Position numbers and translations under genes: made by a program
In this document: in pieces, positions 15,515 to 23,521 of the stretch
Layout of the letters: the number at the start of each line of letters is the position of its first letter
Numbering within the stretch: position 1 is the stretch's first letter
Origin: Deltaproteobacteria bacterium
GTDB taxonomy: Bacteria > Desulfobacterota > Deferrisomatia > Deferrisomatales > BM512
Assembly: GCA_002869015.1 (NCBI GenBank)
Contig: PKTT01000006.1
Span: 137,120 to 179,684, forward strand
DNA: 42,565 nt
Reading direction: 5' to 3'
Notes under the pieces: generated by a model
Told to the model about the DNA's origin: nothing
Databases searched by the model: none
What the model saw: the letters and a program-made list of their open reading frames with translations, nothing else

Positions 15515-15904
15515 TTAACCGCAGCCACCGCAGCCACCGCTTCCGCAGGTTCCGCCGGCGTTTGCCTGATATTTATAACTCTTAACAAAGGTTGCGGGAA
15601 AGCCCCCTTTGGTCATGGCGCGTGCAGCAGCCTCCACGTCAAAGCCACCATCTTTGGTCTCAACGGCTATGATGCCGTTTTCGGCATCTACGGAGAGTGC
15701 GTTCACTCCGTTCTTACCCTTAAGCATACGGGTTAGCGCTGCCTCACCCTCTCCAGAGTCGAGGTTTTCAACTTTGTAAAGGTGCATCAAGACGACCCCT
15801 GCCTGAGCGCTCTGCGAATCCCTTGGGGTTACAGTTGTGACTAGGCCAAATAAGCTAACCGCCACAATGAGGACGGGGAGTATCAAGGTCCAACGGTTAT
15901 TCAT
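15515..15904 (-). CDS. Membrane-anchored HMA-like small protein with cysteine-rich tail
   Basis: The 129-residue protein has an N-terminal signal anchor (residues 7-25). Residues 40-110 show the beta-alpha-beta-beta-alpha-beta rhythm of heavy-metal-associated domains (LTRMLKGKNGVNALSVDAENGIIAVET), but the usual CxxC loop is absent. Metal ligands may instead be in the glycine-rich C-terminus, with C120, C125 and C128 in CGSGGCGGCG. A role in metal handling at the membrane surface is an inference. Its own terminator follows and another separates it from the PhoU gene, so it is monocistronic. Confidence 0.65.
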   Translation of the reverse strand: MNNRWTLILPVLIVAVSLFGLVTTVTPRDSQSAQAGVVLMHLYKVENLDSGEGEAALTRMLKGKNGVNALSVDAENGIIAVETKDGGFDVEAAARAMTKGGFPATFVKSYKYQANAGGTCGSGGCGGCG

Positions 15905-16002
15905 TTCCTGCTCCTGGAATGTCTGGTTATCAAAGTGACTTATTAATAAATATACTCGATAAACTTTACCGGGTCTGCGCTAAAATTCGAGTAACCAAAA
16001 CA

Positions 16003-16033
16003 AAAAAAGGGCCCCAAAAAAAGGGCCCTTTTA
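16003..16033 (-). terminator. Terminator of the Na/Pi cotransporter-PhoU operon
   Basis: AAAAGGGCCC at 16005-16014 and GGGCCCTTTT at 16023-16032 form a 10-bp stem with an 8-base A-rich loop, placed just after the PhoU stop on the minus strand. Confidence 0.88.
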
Positions 16034-16049
16034 TAAATTAACGTAATGA

Positions 16050-16730
16050 CTAGTTTTTCGGTTCTTTTTCTTTGAATCCCAACCTGTGGAAGGGGTTTAC
16101 GACGCTTGTCGCCATATTGTTGAGGTGCGCCGAGATGCGCTTCAAGTACCTCGCATAGAGCGCAAGGGTCGTCGCGTCCGCCGAGCTCAAATCAACGCAT
16201 TTGCCGCTGACAAGGTCCTCGACTATCTTGTCACATTCGCGCCCGACCTCCTGCTTGTAGGTACGCATGAGGGACCTTGCCGCCTCAACATCCTGATTCT
16301 TCAGAGCCTCAATGGTGCGGTTGAAGCGCTCCTTAACCTCATTTTCGATTAGAGTGAGCGCCTTGTCGTAATGGCTGACCTTCAGGGTCTTAGGGTGCAT
16401 CTGTGCAAGGTCGAGGATATTTTTGCAATAGTCACCGACCCTCTCAATATCTATCACCAGGCTGATGAGGATCATGCCGCTTGTAAGGTCATGCGCCCCC
16501 TCAACGGCGCAATGGGTCATAACCTTGCGGCGAACGTCACGCTCATATTTGTTAACGCGCTTATCGAGCTGACGAATATCCTCATTTAAAGCGGCGTCGT
16601 CTGCTTCCCTCAATACTCTGACTGCCTCAAGGTACATCCGGCGGTCTATTTCGAGCATCTCAAAGGATTCGTTCCACGCCTGCTCAAGGAGGTTGTGGGA
16701 TTTCCAGATGTTTATTAATTCGCGCCACAT
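16050..16730 (-). CDS. PhoU domain protein
   Basis: A 226-residue all-helical protein with two PhoU repeats. The N-terminal half includes LNEDIRQLDKRVNKYERDVRRKVMTH, which resembles the metal-binding helix D/ExxxD motif, and ISLVIDIERVGDYCKNILDLA is the classic conserved PhoU helix. The second repeat contains YARYLKRISAHLNNMATSVVNPFHRL, another conserved signature. PhoU proteins modulate phosphate transport. It follows the Na/Pi cotransporter gene by six bases on the same strand, so it most likely regulates that transporter rather than an ABC Pst system. Confidence 0.9.
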   Translation of the reverse strand: MWRELINIWKSHNLLEQAWNESFEMLEIDRRMYLEAVRVLREADDAALNEDIRQLDKRVNKYERDVRRKVMTHCAVEGAHDLTSGMILISLVIDIERVGDYCKNILDLAQMHPKTLKVSHYDKALTLIENEVKERFNRTIEALKNQDVEAARSLMRTYKQEVGRECDKIVEDLVSGKCVDLSSADATTLALYARYLKRISAHLNNMATSVVNPFHRLGFKEKEPKN

Positions 16731-16736
16731 AATTGG

Positions 16737-17852
16737 TTACCTTGTCACGTAGATTAGTATTAGTGGAACCAGAAAAAATACTACAGCTATGTATGCAAAT
16801 GGAACCCATTTTCGAATAACAGCCTGACTCGCCATGAATTCCGCCAACTTCATCGGTACCGTCCTAATAGGCGGTATCGAGGTTATTACGATTATACCGC
16901 AAACGTTGAAGTTGAGGTGGGCCAAGGCCACCGAGAGGGCGGCAAAGGCATTTTCAGGGGCGGCAAGGGCGGCGAGTATAGCCGTTATCGTAGTTCCGAT
17001 ATTGGCTCCAAGGGTATATGGATATATCTGGCCGAGTGTGAGAATACCCGCTCCTGCGAGGGGCACAACCACAGAGGTCGTTATCGAGGAAGACTGCACT
17101 GCGGCGGTGAGGAGCACGCCCATAGCAAAGGCCAGGTGCGGAGTTCGAAAGACGGTGCGCTCGAAAAAGCCGCTTGCGTTTTGCATAACAACCCCCCTCA
17201 GCAGCACCGTCATATATTTAAGCGCGAAAAAGAGGATTATCCCTGCGACAACCAGCACCGCTATGGCCTGCATACCCTTTGCGTCGAATGGGCTGGAGAG
17301 GAGCTTAACGAGCCACCCCACCATCGGCTTGACCACTATCTTTACCGGGCTTGTAAAGTGGATATCAGCTCCGGAGGTAAAAATGCCAGCAATGAGCTGT
17401 GAAATCTTCCCGAGAAAGTTGGTGAAGTACTGAAGCGGGAAGAGTATCAACACCGCCATAAGGTTGAAGAAGTCGTGCACCGTCGAGGCCGCAAAGGCCC
17501 TCTTGAACTCATTGGTGCGCCCGATGTGCCCCACCGATACAAGCGTATTGGTAACGCTCGTGCCGATATTAGCGCCCATTATTATGGGAATCGCTGTTTC
17601 GACGCTCATCCCGCCCGCAACGAGGCCGACGACGATAGATGTCGTCGTGGAAGATGACTGCACCAGCGAGGTAGCGAAGATACCGATGAATAGCCCTGTC
17701 AACGGCTGCGAGGCGAAGCCGAATATCTCCTGGGCCAGAGCTTTACCGACAAGTTTGAAGGAGGCGCCTACCATCCCGATAGATACCAGGAAGAGGTAGA
17801 GGAGCGCGACAACCCCGAGGATGACGAGGACTCGGCGTAGCGTACTATTCAA
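16737..17852 (-). CDS. Na/Pi cotransporter family protein
   Basis: The membrane protein of about 371 residues has the two inverted repeats of the NptA/SLC34 family, each with the QSSS signature: VQSSSTTTSIVVGLVAGG in the first half and VQSSSITTSVVVPLAGAG in the second, with GANIGTSVTN and GANIGTTITA after each. It imports phosphate with sodium. The start is uncertain: GTG 17861 has no good ribosome site, while TTG 17852 has AAGGGGTG six bases ahead and is preferred. The family often carries a fused PhoU domain; here PhoU is a separate downstream gene. Confidence 0.9.
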   Translation of the reverse strand: MNSTLRRVLVILGVVALLYLFLVSIGMVGASFKLVGKALAQEIFGFASQPLTGLFIGIFATSLVQSSSTTTSIVVGLVAGGMSVETAIPIIMGANIGTSVTNTLVSVGHIGRTNEFKRAFAASTVHDFFNLMAVLILFPLQYFTNFLGKISQLIAGIFTSGADIHFTSPVKIVVKPMVGWLVKLLSSPFDAKGMQAIAVLVVAGIILFFALKYMTVLLRGVVMQNASGFFERTVFRTPHLAFAMGVLLTAAVQSSSITTSVVVPLAGAGILTLGQIYPYTLGANIGTTITAILAALAAPENAFAALSVALAHLNFNVCGIIVITSIPPIRTVPMKLAEFMASQAVIRKWVPFAYIAVVFFLVPLILIYVTR

Positions 17853-17861
17853 GATTAACAC

Positions 17862-18133
17862 CCCTTAAGCGGGTTAATGTTTTACCGGCGGGCCACTCCC
17901 CTACCCGGCGGGCTCGAATATACGTATATAACGATATCATTACAAGACGATGAACCCCTATTGCCTTAAAAGGGGCCTTCCCGCCTTATTAAAAAAGAAT
18001 ATTATCAAATAATTTCAGGAATATAAAGAATTGTTACGATTTAGTTAACAATCTTGCAGGCTCTTGCTTCGCCCTCTTCTAATTGCTCCTCGCCCATAAG
18101 ATTGACCCGTTAAGCTGCTGCTGGTATCTTCAT
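17862..18133. other. Divergent intergenic region, no gene seen
   Basis: This AT-rich stretch separates the Na/Pi transporter gene from the sigma-54 regulator gene and should hold both promoters. No start codon with a convincing ribosome site, RNA gene or riboswitch was recognised. Confidence 0.6.
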
Positions 18134-18149
18134 GTTACCAAAAAGTAAC
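18134..18149. promoter_or_regulatory. Palindromic site A in the leader of the sigma-54 activator gene
   Basis: GTTACCAAAAAGTAAC is a GTTAC-N6-GTAAC palindrome ending 18 bases before the GTG start at 18168. A nearly identical copy, with one base different, lies at the end of the same gene. The location suggests autoregulation. Confidence 0.7.
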
Positions 18150-18167
18150 CCCAACAGGAGCTACCCT

Positions 18168-19541
18168 GTGCCCGATATATTCGAGACAATTTTGAACAAC
18201 ATGGAGGAGGCGATAATTTTCCTCGATGCCGATGATGTTATAAAGCTGATAAACAGGAAAGCCGAGGAGGTGCGGCGTGTGCGCGCCTCAAAGCTGGTCG
18301 GCAAACATATCCTCACCATACACCCGAAGCGCTCCCACAACCGCATTATGGAGCTCCTCTCTGCGATAAAAAGCGGGCCCCACATAGCCAGAGAGCGGAT
18401 AGTGCATGTCGGAAATCGTTATTTTGACAATACTTACACCGCTATTATTGGCGAGGATGGAGAGTTTCAGGGGACCCTACTCATAAGCCGTGATATCTCC
18501 GAAAAAATGCAGCTTTCCAATGAAAACTTGAGTCTTAAAGAGGTGATTGGAGGAGGCCCCGAGGATACTAGATTCATAGCGGAGAGCCCCGCCATACGAG
18601 ATGCGCTTGAGACAGTTAAAACCGTAGCCCCCCTCGACTCCACAGTCCTCATAATGGGCGAGTCAGGGACGGGCAAGGAGCACTTCGCCGAGCTCATCCA
18701 CCGCCTTAGCCCCCGCGCCGATGGCCCCCTCGTAAGGGTCAACTGCGCAGCCCTCCCCGAGGCGCTTATGGAGTCAGAGCTCTTTGGGCACCTGCGCGGC
18801 GCCTTCACCGGCGCGGTTTCAAACCAGCAGGGCAAGTTTGTTATGGCTGAGGGCGGCTCTCTATTTCTTGACGAGATAGGGGAGCTCCCCCTCTCCTCCC
18901 AGGCTAAGCTCCTTCGCGCCCTGCAACAGAAGAGAATCCAACAGGTGGGCAACCCGAGGGAGATTGAAGTAAACGTACGCATAATTGCAGCTACAAACAG
19001 AGACCTTGCGAAAGAGGTTGAAGCCGGGCGTTTCCGAGAGGATCTATACTATCGCCTCAACGTCATCTCAATTACAATCCCCCCTTTAAGAGAAAGGGCC
19101 GAGGATGTCGCTCTCCTCTCGGAACACTTCTTAAAACGCTTCTCTAAACGCATAGGGAAAAGGCCCCCGGCCCTTGCGCCGGACACCCTGACCCTGCTCG
19201 CCTCACACCCCCTGCCCGGCAATGTCCGTCAACTTATGCATGCCCTTGAGCGCGCCGTGGCCCTCTCCAAGGGAGACATGATACTGCCCGACGACCTGCC
19301 TGAGGACCTTAGGCGGACGCTCCCCAAGGAAAAATCCTCTTCATCACTGGCGCAGATAACTTTAGGCAGTACACTCAAAGAATCTCTTGACCACTTTGAA
19401 AGGCAGCTCTTGATCTCGGAACTCTCCTCCGCAGGGTGGAAAAAGCAGGAGGTGGCAAAAAAACTTGGAATTTCAAGAAAGAGTCTCTGGGAGAAGATCA
19501 AAAAATACGCCCTTGAAGGCGGTGACGTTACCAAACAGTAA
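18168..19541 (+). CDS. PAS-containing sigma-54-dependent Fis-family transcriptional activator
   Basis: From GTG 18168 (AGGAG seven bases ahead) the protein has 457 residues. An ATG at 18132 in frame has no ribosome site and would bury the palindrome in coding sequence. Residues 1-115 are a PAS sensor, ending GTLLISRDISEKM, with HPKRSH giving candidate ligand histidines. The AAA+ domain (about 135-365) has Walker A GESGTGKE, GAFTGA loop within LRGAFTGA, Walker B GGSLFLDEIGEL and the arginine finger region RFREDLYYRLNV. The C-terminal Fis-type helix-turn-helix is KQEVAKKLGISRKSLWEKIKKY. It likely activates the promoter at 19639. The PAS resembles that of DUF438-type proteins; heme or another ligand is only a guess. 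Confidence 0.93.
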   Translation: MPDIFETILNNMEEAIIFLDADDVIKLINRKAEEVRRVRASKLVGKHILTIHPKRSHNRIMELLSAIKSGPHIARERIVHVGNRYFDNTYTAIIGEDGEFQGTLLISRDISEKMQLSNENLSLKEVIGGGPEDTRFIAESPAIRDALETVKTVAPLDSTVLIMGESGTGKEHFAELIHRLSPRADGPLVRVNCAALPEALMESELFGHLRGAFTGAVSNQQGKFVMAEGGSLFLDEIGELPLSSQAKLLRALQQKRIQQVGNPREIEVNVRIIAATNRDLAKEVEAGRFREDLYYRLNVISITIPPLRERAEDVALLSEHFLKRFSKRIGKRPPALAPDTLTLLASHPLPGNVRQLMHALERAVALSKGDMILPDDLPEDLRRTLPKEKSSSSLAQITLGSTLKESLDHFERQLLISELSSAGWKKQEVAKKLGISRKSLWEKIKKYALEGGDVTKQ

Positions 19542-19542
19542 C
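19527..19542. promoter_or_regulatory. Palindromic site B: upstream activating sequence
   Basis: GTTACCAAACAGTAAC overlaps the stop codon of the activator gene. It differs from site A in one base and lies about 100 bases upstream of the -24 element, the usual distance for a sigma-54 enhancer. Confidence 0.75.
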
Positions 19543-19559
19543 GCCTATCAATCTAAAAC

Positions 19560-19575
19560 GTTACCAAATCACTAC
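19560..19575. promoter_or_regulatory. Imperfect site C: second upstream activating sequence
   Basis: GTTACCAAATCACTAC shares the left arm and CAAA of sites A and B; the right arm is degenerate. It starts 33 bp after site B, three helical turns. Confidence 0.55.
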
Positions 19576-19638
19576 GCTTTTAAACCCATCTCAAATACCA
19601 CATCGCATAAAGCCTTGTATTTATTGCCCTTTTACTTT

Positions 19639-19654
19639 TGGCACGCCATCTGCA
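19639..19654 (+). promoter_or_regulatory. Sigma-54 (-24/-12) promoter
   Basis: TGGCACGCCATCTGCA matches the sigma-54 consensus TGGCACG-N4-TTGCA with one change. The invariant GG (19640-19641) and GC (19652-19653) are separated by exactly ten bases. It lies about 60 bases before the MetE-like start. Confidence 0.85.
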
Positions 19655-19712
19655 AAGTAGAAAGCAGTAGGCCACGCCACTTATCCGGCACAGCCAAATG
19701 AACGGAGATTAG

Positions 19713-20741
19713 ATGAAGTTCGTAACAAACTGCCGTACAACCGCGATGGGAATACTCCCGCACAAGGATGTCGACAAGGCCCTTGAGCTGGCGTTCTCCC
19801 TCGACATTCCCTTCTGGCCCCAGCTCCCCAAGATGAGCTACTGGGAGGACATGTATGTGCAGGTCTCCGAGAACTTTCCGGGTACCCGTATAGACCTTGA
19901 AAATCAGCGTATAGATTTTTCAAAGGAGCGCTTCTATGAGGAGCTGCCCGCCTTCATTGAGCGTATGGAGGAGGACGACCTCTACCGCCTCTCAGAGCAA
20001 TACTCGGCGGTATACCATAAATTCCTCGAACGTGACCTCTCCGGCTACTTCGCCATAAGGGGGCAGATTGAGGGGCCCATCTCATACGGCTTTTCCGTCA
20101 AGGACGAAAATGACCGCCCCCTCATATACGATGACGAGGTAAGGGAGCTGCTCATTGACTTCATGGCAAAGAAGGTCAATGTCATGGGTCAAGAGCTTAA
20201 AGCGAAGAATAAAAACGCCTTCATGTTCGTTGACGAGCCGGGAATGCAGTTCATCTTCTCCTCGATGAGCGGCTACGCAGAGGCGATTGCGAGGGAGGAC
20301 CTCGACAAATTCTTCTCGCAGGTAGAGGGCGAGCGCGGTATTCACCTTTGCGGCAACCCCGATTGGGACTTCCTGCTACAGACCAAGATGGACGTGCTCT
20401 CCTTCAACGCCTTCGGCACCGGCGAGCGCTTCGTCAACTACATCCCATCGCTGAAGGCCTTCCTGGCGCAGGGCGGCACGGTCGGCTGGGGGATAACCCC
20501 TGCGAACTTCGACGAGTTCACCACCACGGACCTCGACCAGATGGACGATTACCTTGAGATGCTCTGGGACCGCCTTGAGAAGGAGGGCATCCTGCGCGAG
20601 GAGTTCCTCCCGAAGAGCCTCCTCATGCCGGCCACCTGCGCTCTGTTAAATCCGGACAAGGGCGAGACGGTGGAGAAATGTTACGAAGATTTGCGTGAAC
20701 TTTCGGCGCGCATACGCGCCCGATACAACCTTAAAGATTAG
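19713..20741 (+). CDS. MetE C-terminal domain-like (UroD/MetE superfamily) protein
   Basis: The 342-residue protein matches the barrel of cobalamin-independent methionine synthase and related UroD-superfamily methyltransferases, without the MetE N-terminal folate-binding half. Zinc-ligand-like residues are retained: H-x-C in GIHLCGNPDWDF and a late cysteine in LMPATCALLN; the glutamate in FVDEPGMQ may also contribute. Possible activities are methyl transfer to a thiol or a corrinoid-linked reaction, as for short MetE-like proteins of anaerobes and archaea. CGGAG lies before ATG 19713. It is the first gene after the sigma-54 promoter and is followed 45 bases later by the hybrid cluster protein gene. 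Confidence 0.8.
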   Translation: MKFVTNCRTTAMGILPHKDVDKALELAFSLDIPFWPQLPKMSYWEDMYVQVSENFPGTRIDLENQRIDFSKERFYEELPAFIERMEEDDLYRLSEQYSAVYHKFLERDLSGYFAIRGQIEGPISYGFSVKDENDRPLIYDDEVRELLIDFMAKKVNVMGQELKAKNKNAFMFVDEPGMQFIFSSMSGYAEAIAREDLDKFFSQVEGERGIHLCGNPDWDFLLQTKMDVLSFNAFGTGERFVNYIPSLKAFLAQGGTVGWGITPANFDEFTTTDLDQMDDYLEMLWDRLEKEGILREEFLPKSLLMPATCALLNPDKGETVEKCYEDLRELSARIRARYNLKD

Positions 20742-20786
20742 AGTTTTTTAATAAACAACCGGGCCACAGGCCCAAAGGAGCAAGCT

Positions 20787-22418
20787 ATGTTTTGCAATCA
20801 ATGCGAACAGACCTCACAGGGAACAGGGTGCACACAGGTAGGCGTCTGCGGCAAGACCTCCGAAGTAGCAGCCCTTCAGGACCTTCTAACCTACGCCCTC
20901 CGCGGCCTCTCCCAGTTCATCGTCGAGGGCGCCAAAGTAGGTGTTAAAGACGCCGAGATTAACAGGTTCCTCGTAAAGGGCCTCTTCTCCACCCTTACAA
21001 ACGTTGACTTCGACCCCGCACGCTTTGTCTCTCTCATAGGCGAGACGGTGAGGCTACGCGACGACCTTAAAGAGCGCGTCGCGGCGGCGGGCGGCAACAC
21101 CTCATTTGCAGACCCCGCAGCTTCCTTCGTCCCCGCCTCCGGCGAGGCGGCGCTCACAGCCCAGGGCGAAGAGGTCAAGCTGCCCGTCGATTGGGAGGCT
21201 GCTGAGGATATCCGCTCCCTACAGGAGATCACCCTCTACGGCCTGCGCGGCGTTGCCGCTTACGCAGACCACGCCGCAATCCTCGAAGAGGAGGATGAGG
21301 ACCTTTACCTTGCCATCGCAAAGAAGCTGACGCAGCTGGCTGATTCCTCAATCGAGCTGGGTGATTGGGTCGGCATAGCGCTTGACACCGGCAAGGACAA
21401 CCTCCGCGCTATGGAGCTGCTCGACGCGGGCAACACAGGCCACTTCGGCCACCCCGAGCCCAGCGAGGTGCCCCTCGGCCACAAGGCGGGCAAGTGCATC
21501 CTCGTCTCCGGGCACGACCTACTAGACCTTGAGAACCTCCTAAAGGCCACCGAGGGCAAGGGCATCAACATCTACACCCACGGCGAGATGCTCCCCGCCC
21601 ATGCGTACCCGGAGCTGAAGAAGTACAGCCATCTCTACGGTCACTACGGCACCGCATGGCAGAACCAGAAAAAAGAGTTCGACGAGTTCCCCGGCGCTAT
21701 CCTCATGACCACAAACTGCATCCAGAAGCCCCGCGAGAGCTACATCAAGAACATCTTCGCCACCGGCCTCGTAGGCTTCCCCGGCGTTGAGTATGTGGGC
21801 AATCACGACTTCTCCAGGGTGATCGAGCGCGCCCTTGAGCTACCCGGCTTTGACTCCGACGCGGACAACGGCAGCGTCCTCACCGGCTTTGCCAGGAACA
21901 CCGTCCTCGGCGTTGCCGACAAGGTAATCGAGGGCGTTAAAGGCGGCGCAATCAAGCACTTCTTCCTTGTCGGCGGCTGCGACGGCGCCAAACCCGGACG
22001 CAACTACTACACCGACTTCGTCGAGAACACTCCTCAGGACACCGTAGTCCTTACACTCGCCTGCGGCAAATTCCGCTTCTTTGACAAGAAGCTGGGAGAT
22101 ATCGGCGGCATCCCGCGCCTGCTCGACGTAGGCCAGTGCAACGACGCCTTCTCCGCGGTGCAGATAGCGGTAGCTCTCGCCAACGCCTTTGAGTGCGGCG
22201 TCAACGACCTGCCCCTCTCCATCATCTGCTCCTGGTACGAGCAGAAAGCCGTTGCAATACTCCTGAGCCTCCTCAGCCTCGGCATCAAGGGCATTCGCCT
22301 CGGGCCGAGCCTACCAGCCTTCGTCACCCCCAACGTCCTCGGCGTATTGGTCGAGAACTTCGACATAAAGCCAATCACAACCGTCGAAGACGATATGGCG
22401 GCTTGCCTCGCAGGCTAG
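20787..22418 (+). CDS. hcp: Hydroxylamine reductase (hybrid cluster protein)
   Basis: The 543-residue protein has the N-terminal [4Fe-4S] pattern C3-x2-C6-x8-C15-x5-C21 seen in the Desulfovibrio-type protein. Ligands of the hybrid [4Fe-2S-2O] cluster lie in expected blocks: GHDLLDLENLL (His), THGEMLPAH (Glu), TTNCIQKP, VGGCDGAKPGR, LACGKFRF and DVGQCNDAFSA. Length is normal and no ligand block is missing. Hcp reduces hydroxylamine in vitro and acts as nitric oxide reductase in vivo in E. coli. AAAGGAG lies before ATG 20787. It probably shares a transcript with the MetE-like gene, driven by the sigma-54 promoter. No hcr reductase gene is nearby. Confidence 0.97.
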   Translation: MFCNQCEQTSQGTGCTQVGVCGKTSEVAALQDLLTYALRGLSQFIVEGAKVGVKDAEINRFLVKGLFSTLTNVDFDPARFVSLIGETVRLRDDLKERVAAAGGNTSFADPAASFVPASGEAALTAQGEEVKLPVDWEAAEDIRSLQEITLYGLRGVAAYADHAAILEEEDEDLYLAIAKKLTQLADSSIELGDWVGIALDTGKDNLRAMELLDAGNTGHFGHPEPSEVPLGHKAGKCILVSGHDLLDLENLLKATEGKGINIYTHGEMLPAHAYPELKKYSHLYGHYGTAWQNQKKEFDEFPGAILMTTNCIQKPRESYIKNIFATGLVGFPGVEYVGNHDFSRVIERALELPGFDSDADNGSVLTGFARNTVLGVADKVIEGVKGGAIKHFFLVGGCDGAKPGRNYYTDFVENTPQDTVVLTLACGKFRFFDKKLGDIGGIPRLLDVGQCNDAFSAVQIAVALANAFECGVNDLPLSIICSWYEQKAVAILLSLLSLGIKGIRLGPSLPAFVTPNVLGVLVENFDIKPITTVEDDMAACLAG

Positions 22419-22439
22419 GATCCAACCGAAACAACAAAA

Positions 22440-22469
22440 AAAGCCCCGCCGTTTGGCGGGGCTTTTTTA
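22440..22469. terminator. Terminator between hcp and the polyferredoxin gene
   Basis: AGCCCCGCC-GTTT-GGCGGGGCT forms a perfect 9-bp stem flanked by A and T tracts, active in both directions. The first 22 bases recur at 38705-38726. Confidence 0.92.
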
Positions 22470-22486
22470 TATATCCACTATTACCC

Positions 22487-23497
22487 TTAGCGGTGGGGAC
22501 GGTTCATAACCTGATCCAGCCGCCGAAACTGCTCGAATTTCAGCGAGCTCTCCCACATTCCATTCCCCTTGGCCCAATAGACGCCTCCGAAGAAGAGCGC
22601 CACGAAGAGAATGCCAAATAGGAGCGGCTTAATTTTAATAAGCCCTGCAAATCTGAACGTAAGGGCGCCCTTTTCAGGGCATATGCTGACACAGGTCGTG
22701 CAGCCGGTGCACTCCGTCGATATAACTACAAACCGGCTCTTCGCTACGTCGACTATCCCGGGGCAAGATTTTGAACACTTTTTGCAACCTGTACATAAAT
22801 TTTTATCGCGCTTGATGAAAAGAGGGCTAAAAAGGCCTACAAAACCAAGCACCGCGCCGTAAGGACAGAGGTAACGGCACCAAAATGACCTTATAAAAAA
22901 GGTCAGAAGGATCAATGCTCCAATTATCGAATACCCAAGCCATGAGAGCCCGGCGAACATATCGAACATCTTGATATCGCTGATTGCGTAGTATGGCATC
23001 CGCATAAAGGACGCGGCGTCTTTGGCGCTCATGAAGAAAAAATACTTAATAACAACGATGAAAACCGCGTACTTAAGCCACAGGAGAGGGTAATCGATAT
23101 AGCGGGGGAGCCGCGCGACACGCCATTTAGCCCTGCCACCGGCCCCCCAGAGTGTTTCCGATAATAGCCCGAGCGGGCAGAGCCATGAGCAGAGGCCCCG
23201 GCGGAAGATAAATGCCGTAATAAGCGCGAGCATCAAGATAATCAGCCCAGCCGGATGCACCGTGTCAAAGATGCCGGTGGCGAAGAAGTTTCGCAATGCG
23301 ACCACTGCGGCTACAGGCAAGAACCCCTCGACCACCCCCGGGCGATATGTCTCCCCTCCTCCGCTTCTCAATGCCGAAACAAACCCTGTAAATTGATACG
23401 CCGCAAGGAGAATTATTCCAAGGGAGAGAAGCTGTACTAATCTGCGAAGCAGTATAGCCGGGTTGTCGCGGTAATATTTGACGCTTCTATTTAACAC
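22487..23497 (-). CDS. NapH/CcoG-like membrane polyferredoxin
   Basis: The 336-residue protein has about five or six membrane helices and four cysteine motifs. Two membrane-border motifs, GLCSWLCPLG and WCRYLCPYG, are the NapH/NosR/CcoG signature. The cytoplasmic ferredoxin part has CTGCKKCSKSCPG and CTGCTTCVSICPE, two complete [4Fe-4S] clusters. It would move electrons between the quinone pool and a soluble partner. Start is GTG 23497, with only a weak ribosome site. It follows the CoA-transferase subunit genes by 24 bases on the same strand, so the three are probably one operon. The partner enzyme is unknown. Confidence 0.87.
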   Translation of the reverse strand: MLNRSVKYYRDNPAILLRRLVQLLSLGIILLAAYQFTGFVSALRSGGGETYRPGVVEGFLPVAAVVALRNFFATGIFDTVHPAGLIILMLALITAFIFRRGLCSWLCPLGLLSETLWGAGGRAKWRVARLPRYIDYPLLWLKYAVFIVVIKYFFFMSAKDAASFMRMPYYAISDIKMFDMFAGLSWLGYSIIGALILLTFFIRSFWCRYLCPYGAVLGFVGLFSPLFIKRDKNLCTGCKKCSKSCPGIVDVAKSRFVVISTECTGCTTCVSICPEKGALTFRFAGLIKIKPLLFGILFVALFFGGVYWAKGNGMWESSLKFEQFRRLDQVMNRPHR

Positions 23498-23521
23498 GGT
23501 GAGCCTTGACTTTCAGATTGA

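Noticed and set aside
16834-17433. 199-codon open frame on the plus strand opposite the Na/Pi cotransporter
   Set aside because: It mirrors repeated QSSS-type membrane segments and has no ribosome site.
19542-19712. SAM or cobalamin riboswitch before the MetE-like gene
   Set aside because: The leader after the sigma-54 promoter is about 50 bases, too short, and none of the conserved cores were seen.
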